A stretch of DNA of 64,000 nucleotides from assembly GCA_031081675.1 (NCBI GenBank), contig JAVHLZ010000003.1, positions 60,784 through 124,783 on the forward strand. The letters run 5' to 3'. The first letter of the stretch is position 1. Each line of letters begins with the position of its first letter. This DNA comes from Armatimonadota bacterium. Lineage in GTDB: Bacteria > Sysuimicrobiota > Sysuimicrobiia > Sysuimicrobiales > Kaftiobacteriaceae. Shown here piece by piece: positions 19,761-27,772 of the stretch. Made by a program: the position numbers and the translations under genes. The notes under the pieces are model-generated. The model searched no databases, was not told where the DNA came from, and was given only the letters and a program-made list of their open reading frames with translations.

Positions 19761-21797
19761 CTACAACGACCGTACGATCAACACGAAGGCGAACACCGCC
19801 ACGAGGAGCACGACTGCCATCCCCAGCGCCTGCTGCAGGATCGCCGGCCAGGCATGGGCCACGCCCAGGCTCAGCGCAACCCCCACCACCACCAGCAGGC
19901 CCCCCAGAGCCCACAGCGGTCGCGCGGCCTGCGGCGCTGCCGGCGGAGGTGGCCGGTCTGTACCGCCCAGATAGTAGGGGACGCTGGTCACCACCGGCAC
20001 GCGCTGGCCAGCCCGGCTCCGCCTGAAATACAGGGCCACCTTCAGCAGCAGGGCGTTCTGGCCGTGCAGCAGAAAGTGCCACCACTTTTCGGGGACGAAT
20101 TCTGGCAGCACGATCGTCAACTGCTGGTCGAACCCCACCTCCCACTCCAGGGTATCCAGATACGTCAGCAGAGGCCCGGTGAGGGACCGGTAGGGGGACG
20201 GCAGGACCCGCAGAGGGATTCCCGGAGCCCACCGCGGCCACTTCTCCACCGTCTCCCGGGTGCGCTGAGGATCGATGTCCACCAGGACCGCCGTCACATC
20301 GTCGCTGAGGGAGCGGGCATACCGCAGGGCCGGGAGGACTCCCCGGTGGATGCCCCCCACCGGCACCACCACCTTGTGATGGCGGATCGGCTCGGGTAGA
20401 CGCGCTCCCTCCAGGGTCAGCTGCCGCCGCACATCCTGGTAGTGGTGGTGGACGAGCCGCATCGTCGCGACGCATCCGGGGATGAGCAGGGCCACAATCC
20501 ACGCGCCGTGGACGAACTTGGTGACCACCACCACCGTCAGGACCAGGCAGGTGACCGACGCGCCCACTCCGTTGATCAGCATGTGCAGCCGCCACCCCGG
20601 CTCCCGCCGGGTCCACCACCGTCTGACCATACCGGCCTGGGACAGAGTGAAGGCCAGAAACACACCCACCGCGTACAGGGGGATCAGGGCGTGGGTGCTG
20701 GCGTGGAACGCCGCGACCAGCAGGCCGCTGACCAGAGCCAGGAGCACGATCCCGTTGGCAAACACCAGCCGGTCGCCCAGGTTGGCCAGCTGGCGCGGCA
20801 GAAACCCGTCCCGGGCGAGGATGGCCGACAGCCGCGGGAAGTCGGCAAAGCTGGTGTTGGCGGCCAGGATCAGGATCAGGCTGGTGGCCGCCTGGACGAG
20901 GTAGTACATGCCCCCGGTGCCGAAGACGGAGCGGGCGATCTGGGAGAGCACGGTCTCCTGCGGGTGCGGGGAGATCCCCAGCTGGTGGGCCAGGGTGGTG
21001 ATGCCCATGAACAGCGCGCCCAGGATCCCGGCCATCCACAGCAGCGTGATCCCGGCGTTGCGGGCCTCGGGCGGATAAAAGGCGGGGATCCCGTTGCTGA
21101 TGGCCTCCACGCCGGTGAGGGCCGTCGATCCCGAGGCGAACGCCCGGAGGACCAGCCACGCCGACAGAGACGCCGGGCCGGCTGTGGTCTCCGGAGGAGG
21201 GGGCGGGGAGTGGCCGAAAGAGCGACCCAGACCCACCACCACCAGCGCCCCCACGGCCCCCACGAACAGATAGGTGGGCACGGCAAACACCGCTGCCGAC
21301 TCCCGGACCCCCCGGAGGTTGATGGTCGCCACCAGGGCGATGGCCAGCAGGGCCAGCGGAACGCGCTGGCCGTACAGGGCCGGGACGGCGGAGGTGACCG
21401 CCGCCACGCCCGAGGAGATGCTCACCGACACGGTCAGCGCATAGTCGATCAGCAGCGCCGCCGCCGCCACCAGGCCCGGCCACAGCCCCAGGTTGTCGTG
21501 GGCCACGATGTAGGCCCCGCCTCCGGACGGGTAGGCGTGGATGGTCTGGTAGTACGAAAACGCCACCACCGCCAGAACCGCGGCGATGGCCCCCGCGATG
21601 GGCACGCTCAGGGACAGGGCACCCGCGCCGGCCGCGCTGAGGACGATCAGGATCTCCTCGGTGGCGTACGCCGTGCTGGACAGGGCGTCCGACGAAAAGA
21701 CCGCCAGCCCCTTGACTTTCGAGACGCGCTCGTGGATGAGCTGCGAGGTCGGGAGGGGAGGGCCGATCAGGACGCGGCGGAGCACGCTGCCGATCAT
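19761..21797 (-). CDS. kimA: APC-superfamily potassium transporter, KimA (YdaO) family
   Basis: A 678-residue membrane protein that follows Bacillus KimA along its length: IGPPLPTSQLIHERVSKVKG, LAVFSSDALSSTAYATEEIL, HAYPSGGGAYIVAHDNLG, GSTALTGVEAISNGIPAF, SLILILAANTSFADFPRL, LIPLYAVGVFLAFTLSQAGM. After 12 membrane segments a cytoplasmic domain carries VVVPVGGIHRGVLPALRYARSLSDDV and LPEFVPEKWWHFLLHGQNA, as in KimA. Unusually, the C-terminus adds two further hydrophobic segments (about 620-676) not present in the Bacillus protein. KimA imports K+ with protons. In Firmicutes it is controlled by a c-di-AMP riboswitch; here only about 60 bases separate it from the upstream pyrophosphatase gene, so no such riboswitch fits. 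Confidence 0.85.
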   Translation of the reverse strand: MIGSVLRRVLIGPPLPTSQLIHERVSKVKGLAVFSSDALSSTAYATEEILIVLSAAGAGALSLSVPIAGAIAAVLAVVAFSYYQTIHAYPSGGGAYIVAHDNLGLWPGLVAAAALLIDYALTVSVSISSGVAAVTSAVPALYGQRVPLALLAIALVATINLRGVRESAAVFAVPTYLFVGAVGALVVVGLGRSFGHSPPPPPETTAGPASLSAWLVLRAFASGSTALTGVEAISNGIPAFYPPEARNAGITLLWMAGILGALFMGITTLAHQLGISPHPQETVLSQIARSVFGTGGMYYLVQAATSLILILAANTSFADFPRLSAILARDGFLPRQLANLGDRLVFANGIVLLALVSGLLVAAFHASTHALIPLYAVGVFLAFTLSQAGMVRRWWTRREPGWRLHMLINGVGASVTCLVLTVVVVTKFVHGAWIVALLIPGCVATMRLVHHHYQDVRRQLTLEGARLPEPIRHHKVVVPVGGIHRGVLPALRYARSLSDDVTAVLVDIDPQRTRETVEKWPRWAPGIPLRVLPSPYRSLTGPLLTYLDTLEWEVGFDQQLTIVLPEFVPEKWWHFLLHGQNALLLKVALYFRRSRAGQRVPVVTSVPYYLGGTDRPPPPAAPQAARPLWALGGLLVVVGVALSLGVAHAWPAILQQALGMAVVLLVAVFAFVLIVRSL

Positions 21798-21857
21798 CGA
21801 CCGTCTCTCCGGCAGACGGCGCGGAGAGGGTTTTCCCGCGCGCCGCCCGAGGGGTTC

Positions 21858-24194
21858 TCAGCGCGCCGGCTGGGCGGCCACCGGACCCGCCGGGACCGGC
21901 AGGGCCGCCCGGCGACTGGCCAGCACCGCCGCCCCTACCAGGACCGCCGCGCCGGCGACCACCAGCACCCGCACCGCTGCGGGCAGAGGGCGGGTCACCA
22001 CCGGGACGATGAGGATCGCCACCAGGTTCATCACCTTGATGAGCGGGTTGAGGGCGGGGCCGGCGGTGTCCTTGAGAGGGTCGCCGACGGTGTCGCCGAT
22101 CACCGCCGCCCGGTGCACCTCCGTGCCTTTGCCACCCAGGTAGCCGTCTTCGATCTTCTTCTTGGCGTTGTCCCACGCCCCGCCGGTGTTGGCCATGAAG
22201 ACCGCCAGCAGCTGCGCCGTCAGGATCGCCCCCGCCAGATAGGCCCCCAGGGGCGCCGCCCCCAGGCCGAACCCCACCACAACCGGCGCGCCGATGGCGA
22301 TCATGCCCGGCCCCAGCAGCTCCCGCTGGGCCGCCCGGGTGACGATGTCCACGCACCGGGAATAGTCGGGGCGGGCGCGCCCCTCCAGCAGCCCGGGGAT
22401 CTCCCGGAACTGACGGCGGACCTCCTCCACCACCAGGAACGCCGACCGCCCCACAGCCCGGATGAGGAAGGCGGACACCAGGAAGGGCACGGCGCCGCCC
22501 GCCAGGAGGCCGACGAAAACCAGAGGCAGATTCACCTGAATCCCCACCCGCTCCAGCAGGACGGCGACCGCCCGGGGTCCGGCGCCGGCCACCTCCCCGG
22601 CGGTCACGAACAGCCGCGCCTCGTCCACGAACGACCGGAACAGGGCGATGGCGGCGACGACGGCGGTGGCGATGGCGAATCCCTTGGTGAGGGCCTTGGT
22701 CGTGTTGCCCACCTGGTCCAGCCGGGCCACGATGCGGCCGGCCCGCTCCTCCTGCCCCACCCCGGACATCTCGAAGATGCCGTTGGCGTTGTCCACGATG
22801 GGACCGAAGGTGTCCATGGCCAGGATGAACCCGGTGGTGGTGAGCAGCCCCAGGCCCGCCAGAGCAATGCCGTAGGCCGCCAGGGCGACCGACCCGCCGA
22901 AGATCGTGTACGAGGCCAGCAGGGTCACCGCGATGGCGCCGATGGCCCACACGGTGCTCTCCAATCCCGTGCCCAGGCCGGTCAGCAGGAGGGTGGCCGC
23001 CCCGGTTCGGGACGCGTACGCGATCTCGGTCACCGGCCGCCGGTCGGGATGGGTGAAGACCTCGGTCAGCCACCCGATAATCACCGCCAGTACGATCCCC
23101 GTCAGGGTGGCCAGGAAGAACCGCAAGTCGGGCGCTCTGGTGGAGGGATCTGTAAGGTACAGCACATTGACCAGGCCGAAGCCCGCCACCGACAGTCCCG
23201 CGGCCGCCCAGAACCCCCGGTTGATGGGCCGCATGGGATCGCCCGCGTCCTCGTCCCGGCCGCGAACCAGCCAGGTACCTGCCAGGGAGGCACACACCCC
23301 CACCGCCCGCACCAGCAGGGGAAAGATGACCAGCTTGAGGGCGAGGTCCCGCGCCGGGCCGGGGCCGCCCGCCCACGCCACGAACGCCGGATCCAGCAGC
23401 GTCGCCGCCCCCAGGATGATGGCCGCCACCAGCGTCACCTCGTAGCTTTCAAACACGTCGGCGGCCATGCCGGCGCAGTCGCCCACGTTGTCGCCCACGT
23501 TGTCGGCGATGACGGCGGCGTTGCGGGGGTCGTCCTCGGGGATGCCCACCTCCACCTTCCCCACCAGGTCGGCGCCCACGTCGGCGGCCTTGGTGTAGAT
23601 GCCGCCCCCCACCCGCATGAAGGCCGCCACCAGGGACCCGCCGAAGCCGAATCCCACCAGCACCCGCATCGCCTCTTCCCGGAACAACAGGAAGATCACC
23701 GTGGCGCCCAGCAGGCCCAGCCCGACGGTGAACATCCCCGAGATGGTCCCGGCCTGGAAGGCGACCTGCAGAGCGTCCCGGTAACTGCGCCGCGCCGCCT
23801 GGGCGACGCGCACGTTGCCGGCCACCGCCGAGGTCATCCCCACATACCCCGCGCCGTAGGATGCCAGACACCCCAGCAGGAACGCCGCCGCCACGCCGGC
23901 CGCCAGCACCGGCCGGTCCGCGTAGATGGGGCGGTACAGCAGGTACAATCCTGCGGTCAGAATCGCCACCACCGGCAGCATGGCCCGCAGCTGTCGGTGC
24001 AGGTAGGCGAGGGCACCCTCCTGGATCGCCGACGCCACCCGCACCATCGCCGCCGGACCCGGATCCCGGGCCAGGACGCGCCGGCGCAGCGCCAGGCCGT
24101 ACGCCAGGGCCACGGCGCTGGTGACCAGGACAGCCCACAGAAGAAGAGACTCCGTTGTCCCGAAGCCGGGAAGGACAATCCGGGATTCGCTCAC
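21858..24194 (-). CDS. hppA: Membrane-bound pyrophosphatase, K+-independent proton-pumping type
   Basis: A 778-residue integral membrane protein with about 16 segments. The active-site motifs are present: GGGIYTKAADVGADLVGKVE, EDDPRNAAVIADNVGDNVGD, and in the last third GGAWDNAKKKIEDG and HRAAVIGDTVGDPLKDTAGP. The segment GNTTKALTKGFAI has lysine and threonine at the positions that distinguish K+-independent H+-PPases (K+-dependent forms have alanine there). The enzyme couples pyrophosphate hydrolysis to proton export. GTG 24194 has GGAGG 8 bases upstream. It leads a two-gene operon with kimA. Confidence 0.96.
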   Translation of the reverse strand: MSESRIVLPGFGTTESLLLWAVLVTSAVALAYGLALRRRVLARDPGPAAMVRVASAIQEGALAYLHRQLRAMLPVVAILTAGLYLLYRPIYADRPVLAAGVAAAFLLGCLASYGAGYVGMTSAVAGNVRVAQAARRSYRDALQVAFQAGTISGMFTVGLGLLGATVIFLLFREEAMRVLVGFGFGGSLVAAFMRVGGGIYTKAADVGADLVGKVEVGIPEDDPRNAAVIADNVGDNVGDCAGMAADVFESYEVTLVAAIILGAATLLDPAFVAWAGGPGPARDLALKLVIFPLLVRAVGVCASLAGTWLVRGRDEDAGDPMRPINRGFWAAAGLSVAGFGLVNVLYLTDPSTRAPDLRFFLATLTGIVLAVIIGWLTEVFTHPDRRPVTEIAYASRTGAATLLLTGLGTGLESTVWAIGAIAVTLLASYTIFGGSVALAAYGIALAGLGLLTTTGFILAMDTFGPIVDNANGIFEMSGVGQEERAGRIVARLDQVGNTTKALTKGFAIATAVVAAIALFRSFVDEARLFVTAGEVAGAGPRAVAVLLERVGIQVNLPLVFVGLLAGGAVPFLVSAFLIRAVGRSAFLVVEEVRRQFREIPGLLEGRARPDYSRCVDIVTRAAQRELLGPGMIAIGAPVVVGFGLGAAPLGAYLAGAILTAQLLAVFMANTGGAWDNAKKKIEDGYLGGKGTEVHRAAVIGDTVGDPLKDTAGPALNPLIKVMNLVAILIVPVVTRPLPAAVRVLVVAGAAVLVGAAVLASRRAALPVPAGPVAAQPAR

Positions 24195-24235
24195 CGCCGC
24201 TCCCTCCGGACCAGACGACCGGCTAGACGCAGGGA

Positions 24236-24244
24236 ATTATAGCA
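24236..24244 (-). promoter_or_regulatory. Extended -10 promoter of hppA-kimA
   Basis: On the minus strand TGCTATAAT, an extended -10 motif with perfect hexamer (24241-24236). No -35 box is evident, which extended -10 promoters tolerate. The start point would be near 24229, 35 bases before the GTG. Confidence 0.6.
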
Positions 24245-24283
24245 GAGGGCAGGACACCGTGCGGGAGCGGCGGGGATCTGCGG

Positions 24284-24487
24284 TCAGGGATCGCGCGGGA
24301 GGTCGCGAGACGCTGCATCGTTCCCCGCGGGCCGGCGGTCGTCGTCCATTGCGGAGCGGAACTCCCGGACAGCCCGCCCCAGGGCCGCTCCGACCTCGGC
24401 CAGCCGGTGGGGACCGAAGACCAGCAGGGCCACGACCAGGATGACGATCAGTTCCGGCCACCCGACGTTGGGCAGCACACGCCTCAC
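24284..24487 (-). CDS. tatA: TatA/TatB-type twin-arginine translocase protein
   Basis: A 67-residue protein. A single short membrane segment WPELIVILVVALLVFGPHRLAEVG is followed by the amphipathic helix GAALGRAVREFRSAM and a charged tail. This is the TatA signature, including the FGP hinge. GTG 24487 or GTG 24478 (shorter by three residues, GGGG 8 bases upstream) are both possible. It is the last gene of the ECF sigma-factor operon, 9 bases after the RseB-like gene. TatC is not in the window. A Tat signal is seen on the multicopper oxidase at 41403-42482. Confidence 0.85.
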   Translation of the reverse strand: MRRVLPNVGWPELIVILVVALLVFGPHRLAEVGAALGRAVREFRSAMDDDRRPAGNDAASRDLPRDP

Positions 24488-24496
24488 CCCCGAGCG

Positions 24497-25546
24497 TCAC
24501 AGCTGTCGGACCAGGTCGGACAGCCACGCCAGCAGGTGGTCCCACAGGCGGGGCGCAGCGGCCACCCCCGACCTCCCGGCGGCCGCCACCAGGGAGGACG
24601 GCACGACCTCTCCCACCGCGGTCAGCAGACGACCACCATACGCCCAGTGCGCCAGGGTGCGCAGGCCCAGAGACTGCACCCACACCACCCCTCTCCCGGT
24701 CCGCACAGGACGGCTGTCCCGGGGCGGCCGGGGGATGCGTCCCGCGCGCTGGTACACCACCAGGGTGGCGACCCCGTCGGAGTACACGGTCTGCAGGACC
24801 GGGCCTGACGCGTCGGCCAGGTACGTCCCCACCGGGTGAAATCCCGGAGGCACCGATACCGCCGCCGGAGGTCCTCCCAGCGCCCGCGCGGCATCTCCAG
24901 GCGTCACGGCGCGGACGGCCGGCCCCGCAGTCAGGCGCAGGTCGGGAGGAGGACCGGCCCCCGCCCGCCAGCCCCGGGGACGGAGGTCAAACGAGACCAA
25001 CGCGGTCAGCTCGCCCAGCAGGCCTCCGGCAGCCAGGCGCTCGGAGCGCACGACGACGCCGGTCCCGTCGTCCACGATCATCCGCCGCTCCGGACGGTCG
25101 CCGTGAACCGGCCGCAGGCGAATCTCGGTCGCCGACCGGCCGAGCCAGGTCACCGGGCGGGCCTCCACGCGGTAGTTCTCGACAAGCCAGCCGATGTGGC
25201 CGCCCTCCACCTCGTCTTCGTCCGCCAGGAGCGGCGCCGCCGTCCGGACGCCCGTGCGCCGGACGGGATCATACCGGACCTGCTCTCCTCTCCGCCGCAG
25301 GACGACCCACCCCCGCGACCCTCCCACGGGACGGTACTCCAGACGCGTCCACCCGTCCGGGTCGTACTCGACCCTCACCAGGACCGTGCGAACCGCCCGT
25401 CCGGTCCACGTGGCCACCACCTGCTCGCCCGCGTAGGCCACCTGCCGGGGAGCGGCCACCGCGCGCAGCAACGCGGGAGGTACCGAGGACGCCGGGGCCG
25501 GGCTCGTCGCGGCCGCCACCAGCAGCAGACCCCACGCCGTCCGCAT
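24497..25546 (-). CDS. Secreted MucB/RseB-like sigma regulatory protein
   Basis: A 349-residue protein with an N-terminal signal peptide (MRTAWGLLLVAAATSPAPAS). The first 190 residues or so have the pattern of the MucB/RseB N-terminal (LolA-like) fold: VATWTGRAVRTVLVRVEYDPDGWTRLEY, VENYRVEARPVTWLGRSATEIRLRP, and RRMIVDDGTGVVVRSERL. The C-terminal part includes PPGFHPVGTY and LQTVYSDGVATLVVYQ, as in RseB. RseB-type proteins bind the outside domain of an anti-sigma factor and set its sensitivity. The gene directly follows the anti-sigma gene (gap 6 bases), supporting that role. Confidence 0.75.
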   Translation of the reverse strand: MRTAWGLLLVAAATSPAPASSVPPALLRAVAAPRQVAYAGEQVVATWTGRAVRTVLVRVEYDPDGWTRLEYRPVGGSRGWVVLRRRGEQVRYDPVRRTGVRTAAPLLADEDEVEGGHIGWLVENYRVEARPVTWLGRSATEIRLRPVHGDRPERRMIVDDGTGVVVRSERLAAGGLLGELTALVSFDLRPRGWRAGAGPPPDLRLTAGPAVRAVTPGDAARALGGPPAAVSVPPGFHPVGTYLADASGPVLQTVYSDGVATLVVYQRAGRIPRPPRDSRPVRTGRGVVWVQSLGLRTLAHWAYGGRLLTAVGEVVPSSLVAAAGRSGVAAAPRLWDHLLAWLSDLVRQL

Positions 25547-25552
25547 GGCCGC

Positions 25553-26011
25553 TCACCGCCCCTCCTCGCCGCGGCGGAACCGGTGGAATTCGTCCGGCAG
25601 GGTCCCCAGGTACGCCAGGGTGAGGTCAGCCATGGGGTGGGCGGCGGCAAAGACGGCGTGCTGGTGGACGTACCAGGCGCTGACCGACCGGTCGGCGTCG
25701 GGGGCGGGGAGGACCCGTACCTGGAGCAGCAGCCATCCCGCCGCTGCCGCGGCGGCCGCGGCCGCCAGCCACCGGCCGAGCCGGCGAGAGGAGCGGGGTC
25801 GGACATCCAGCCTGGCGAGAGTGCGCGGAAGCAACGAGGGAGGGGGGGCGCGATGGGGAACAGCGTGAAGCAGGCTCCTCACCGCCTGGAGATCATCCAG
25901 GATCCCCCGGCATTCCGCGCACTCCGCCAGGTGGGCGGCCACCCCCGCCGCGTCCTCAGGCGACAGCGCGCCGTCCAGGTACCCCGAGAGCAGGTCCGAG
26001 GGGTGGCCCAT
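25553..26011 (-). CDS. Zinc-finger anti-sigma factor (membrane-bound)
   Basis: A 152-residue protein. The N-terminal domain has the ZAS/zf-HC2 pattern with HLAECAECRGIL (HxxxCxxC) after a helix GYLDGALSPEDAAGVAA. One alanine-rich membrane segment (about 85-107) is followed by an extracytoplasmic domain of about 45 residues. It should hold the ECF sigma factor at the membrane until a signal is received. The start ATG 26011 overlaps the sigma stop by one base (TGATG), so the two are made in linked amounts. Confidence 0.85.
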   Translation of the reverse strand: MGHPSDLLSGYLDGALSPEDAAGVAAHLAECAECRGILDDLQAVRSLLHAVPHRAPPPSLLPRTLARLDVRPRSSRRLGRWLAAAAAAAAAGWLLLQVRVLPAPDADRSVSAWYVHQHAVFAAAHPMADLTLAYLGTLPDEFHRFRRGEEGR

Positions 26012-26604
26012 CACAGCCCACCTCGCCTGACGGCGTCCACGTAGGGCCGCAGCCACTCCCGCAGCGCCAGCCGGGCCCGGTGCAGCCGCGACCGCACCGT
26101 CCCGACCGGACACCGCAGGACGGCGGCGGCCTCTTCGTACGACAGCCCCTCCAGATCCACCAGCACCACCACGGCGCGAAACGGCGGCGGCAGCAGCTGC
26201 AGGGCCCGCAGGACCGGACCGTCCAGCAGCCCGTCCGCCGCCGCGGCGGGGTCGTCGGAGGTGCCGGCCCGTTCCGCCGTCAAGTCGTCCAGCGAGAACA
26301 TCCGCCGGCGCCGGTCGCGGCGCACGCGGTCTATGTACGAGTTGTGGATGATGCGGAATAACCAGCTGTCAAACCGCGTGCCGGGCTGGAAACGCCCAAA
26401 GGCGCGCCAGGCCTCCTCGACGGCCTGCTGAAGCAGGTCCTCCGCATCCGGCCGGCGGCCGGTAAGGTGGTACGCGAGCCGGTAGGCGCGGTCCCAGCAG
26501 GCAGTCAGCAAGGCCGCGAAGGCCTCTCGGGATGCCTCCGGGCTCGCCGCCACGCGATCGCCGGCGTCCACGGGCGCTGCCAGTTCCCCGGGCACATCCG
26601 ACAT
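26011..26604 (-). CDS. ECF-family RNA polymerase sigma factor (RpoE-like)
   Basis: A 197-residue sigma factor. Region 2 is at about 27-95 (LLTACWDRAYRLAYHLTGRRPDAEDLLQQAVEEAW, then FDSWLFRIIHNSYIDRVRRDRRR). Region 4 is at about 133-185 (LQLLPPPFRAVVVLVDLEGLSYEEAAAVL, GTVRSRLHRARLALRE). There is no region 1 or 3, as in ECF sigmas. It is followed by its anti-sigma, an RseB-like protein and TatA. The small secreted protein 26655-27023 lies just upstream and may be in the same transcript. Confidence 0.93.
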   Translation of the reverse strand: MSDVPGELAAPVDAGDRVAASPEASREAFAALLTACWDRAYRLAYHLTGRRPDAEDLLQQAVEEAWRAFGRFQPGTRFDSWLFRIIHNSYIDRVRRDRRRRMFSLDDLTAERAGTSDDPAAAADGLLDGPVLRALQLLPPPFRAVVVLVDLEGLSYEEAAAVLRCPVGTVRSRLHRARLALREWLRPYVDAVRRGGL

Positions 26605-26654
26605 GGCGACCGGGCGCGGACGTGTCTCCCGCGTCCGTCAACCGTCCCGTCCGC

Positions 26655-27023
26655 TCACCGCACGATGCTGACCGTGGTCGCCTGGTAGGTCGTGGTCTTC
26701 CCGCTGCGGACGACCGTCCCGACCACCTCCACGGTCTCCCCGACCTTCAGGTCCTTGGCCGATGCCGCCTGGCCCGCCCGGAGGTACCTCGTCTTCGCCG
26801 TCTCGAGGATCCGCAGTCGGGCGTTGACCTTCAGCGTCCCCGCCGTCACCTTCAGGACCTGCACCTGCACCCAGCCCCTCCCCACCTGCAGGACCTTCGC
26901 CTGGATGCTGAACGGTGCCGGCGCGGCCGTCGCCGCCTGCGCCGCCGGCGGAATCCCGGCCCACACCGCAGCCGCCGCCAGGATCATGGCCACGGCGCCC
27001 AGCATACCACTTGCGCGGATCAT
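26655..27023 (-). CDS. Small secreted protein, DUF5666/OB-like
   Basis: A 122-residue protein. A signal peptide (about 1-30, IRASGMLGAVAMILAAAAVWAG) is followed by a small beta-rich domain (FSIQAKVLQVGRGWVQVQVLKV, LRILETAKTRYLRAGQ, VGETVEVVGTVV). This resembles the secreted OB-fold-like DUF5666 proteins. Function unknown. ATG 27023 has AGGAG 3 bases upstream. It lies 50 bases upstream of the ECF sigma gene, so it could be both a target of the sigma factor and co-transcribed with it. Confidence 0.65.
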   Translation of the reverse strand: MIRASGMLGAVAMILAAAAVWAGIPPAAQAATAAPAPFSIQAKVLQVGRGWVQVQVLKVTAGTLKVNARLRILETAKTRYLRAGQAASAKDLKVGETVEVVGTVVRSGKTTTYQATTVSIVR

Positions 27024-27062
27024 GTCTCCTCCCTCCTCTCCTCCCCCTCCACCCCTTACAGC

Positions 27063-27085
27063 GACGCCGACGGCGCGGCAGTTCC
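27063..27085 (-). promoter_or_regulatory. Candidate ECF-type promoter of the secreted protein/sigma operon
   Basis: On the minus strand GGAAC (27085-27081), 15-base spacer, GTC (27065-27063), close to the usual RpoE-type pattern of GGAAC about 16 bases before GTC. It would start transcription near 27055, about 32 bases before ATG 27023. The motifs are short, so this is tentative. Confidence 0.35.
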
Positions 27086-27140
27086 CCCTCCCGCGCCCGT
27101 CCACACCTTGTGGGCCCTCCGCCTCCGGGGGAGAGAAGAG

Positions 27141-27146
27141 TATAAT
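27141..27146 (+). promoter_or_regulatory. -10 box of the methyltransferase cassette
   Basis: Perfect TATAAT, 11 bases before the ATG at 27158, giving an untranslated leader of only a few bases. No clear -35 box. Confidence 0.55.
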
Positions 27147-27157
27147 GGGCGTGACCC

Positions 27158-27772
27158 ATGATCGCCGCCGCGGCCACCGACCTGGGCTACCTGCTGCTGG
27201 CGCTGGCCGATGTCCCCGCCGTGCACGTCCTGGCCGCCCGGTGGAGCCGGCGTCGTTACGCCCGTCTGGCGGCGGGCTACGATGCGCACATCGCCTGCTG
27301 CCCCCACTACGGGATCGCGCTGGACGACGCGTTGTCGGTGGTGGATGTCTCGCCGCGGCGGATTCTGGACGTGAGCACCGGCACGGGATTTGCCGCCTCA
27401 GCCCTGGCGCGGCGGTTTCCGGCGGCGTCGGTGGTGGCGTGCGATCAGTCGCTGCCCATGCTGCTCCGCGCCCGGGGGCGCCTGCCCGGACTCGGGCTGG
27501 TGTGTGCCGACGCCGGCCGGTTGCCGTTTGCCGACGGCGCGTTCGACCTGGTAGTGCAGCACAACGCGCCCCCGCCCATCGGCGAGCTCGCCCGGGTCGT
27601 GGCCGCGGGTGGCCGCCTGGTCGTGGCCTTCTCGTCCGCCGGGACCCTGCCGGACTGGCTGCGGGCCGCCGTGGTGCAGCGCCTGCGGGGCCGTGGGCTG
27701 CAGGTCATCAGCCACCGGCGGGTGGGCGACGGGTGGTACGCGCTGGCCGGACGCCCCGGGGTGCGCCGATGA
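27158..27772 (+). CDS. SAM-dependent methyltransferase
   Basis: A 204-residue class I methyltransferase. Motif I is RRILDVSTGTGFAASALARRF (near 68). The acidic end of the second strand is VVACDQSLPML, and the post-motif strands are LVCADAGRLPFADGAFDLVVQH. The form resembles small-molecule methyltransferases of the UbiE/COQ5 type. A hydrophobic N-terminus (LGYLLLALADVPAVHVLA) suggests membrane association. It overlaps the next gene by ATGA, so it likely acts with the glycosyltransferase-deacetylase on a glycolipid or isoprenoid-linked sugar. This last point is inference. Confidence 0.8.
   Translation: MIAAAATDLGYLLLALADVPAVHVLAARWSRRRYARLAAGYDAHIACCPHYGIALDDALSVVDVSPRRILDVSTGTGFAASALARRFPAASVVACDQSLPMLLRARGRLPGLGLVCADAGRLPFADGAFDLVVQHNAPPPIGELARVVAAGGRLVVAFSSAGTLPDWLRAAVVQRLRGRGLQVISHRRVGDGWYALAGRPGVRR

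Noticed and set aside
21798..21857. Possible c-di-AMP riboswitch before kimA
   Set aside because: Only 60 bases separate it from hppA, too few for the aptamer, and the sequence shows no match to its conserved boxes.
20442..24242. 1266-codon plus-strand frame opposite hppA and kimA
   Set aside because: Both genes are certain on the minus strand. The frame is rich in H, Q, G and R, as expected of the complementary frame.
26692..27768. N-terminal extension of the glycosyltransferase fusion (upstream open frame of 359 codons)
   Set aside because: It overlaps the methyltransferase and the opposing secreted-protein gene. The ATG at 27769 fits the GT2 start and the ATGA overlap.
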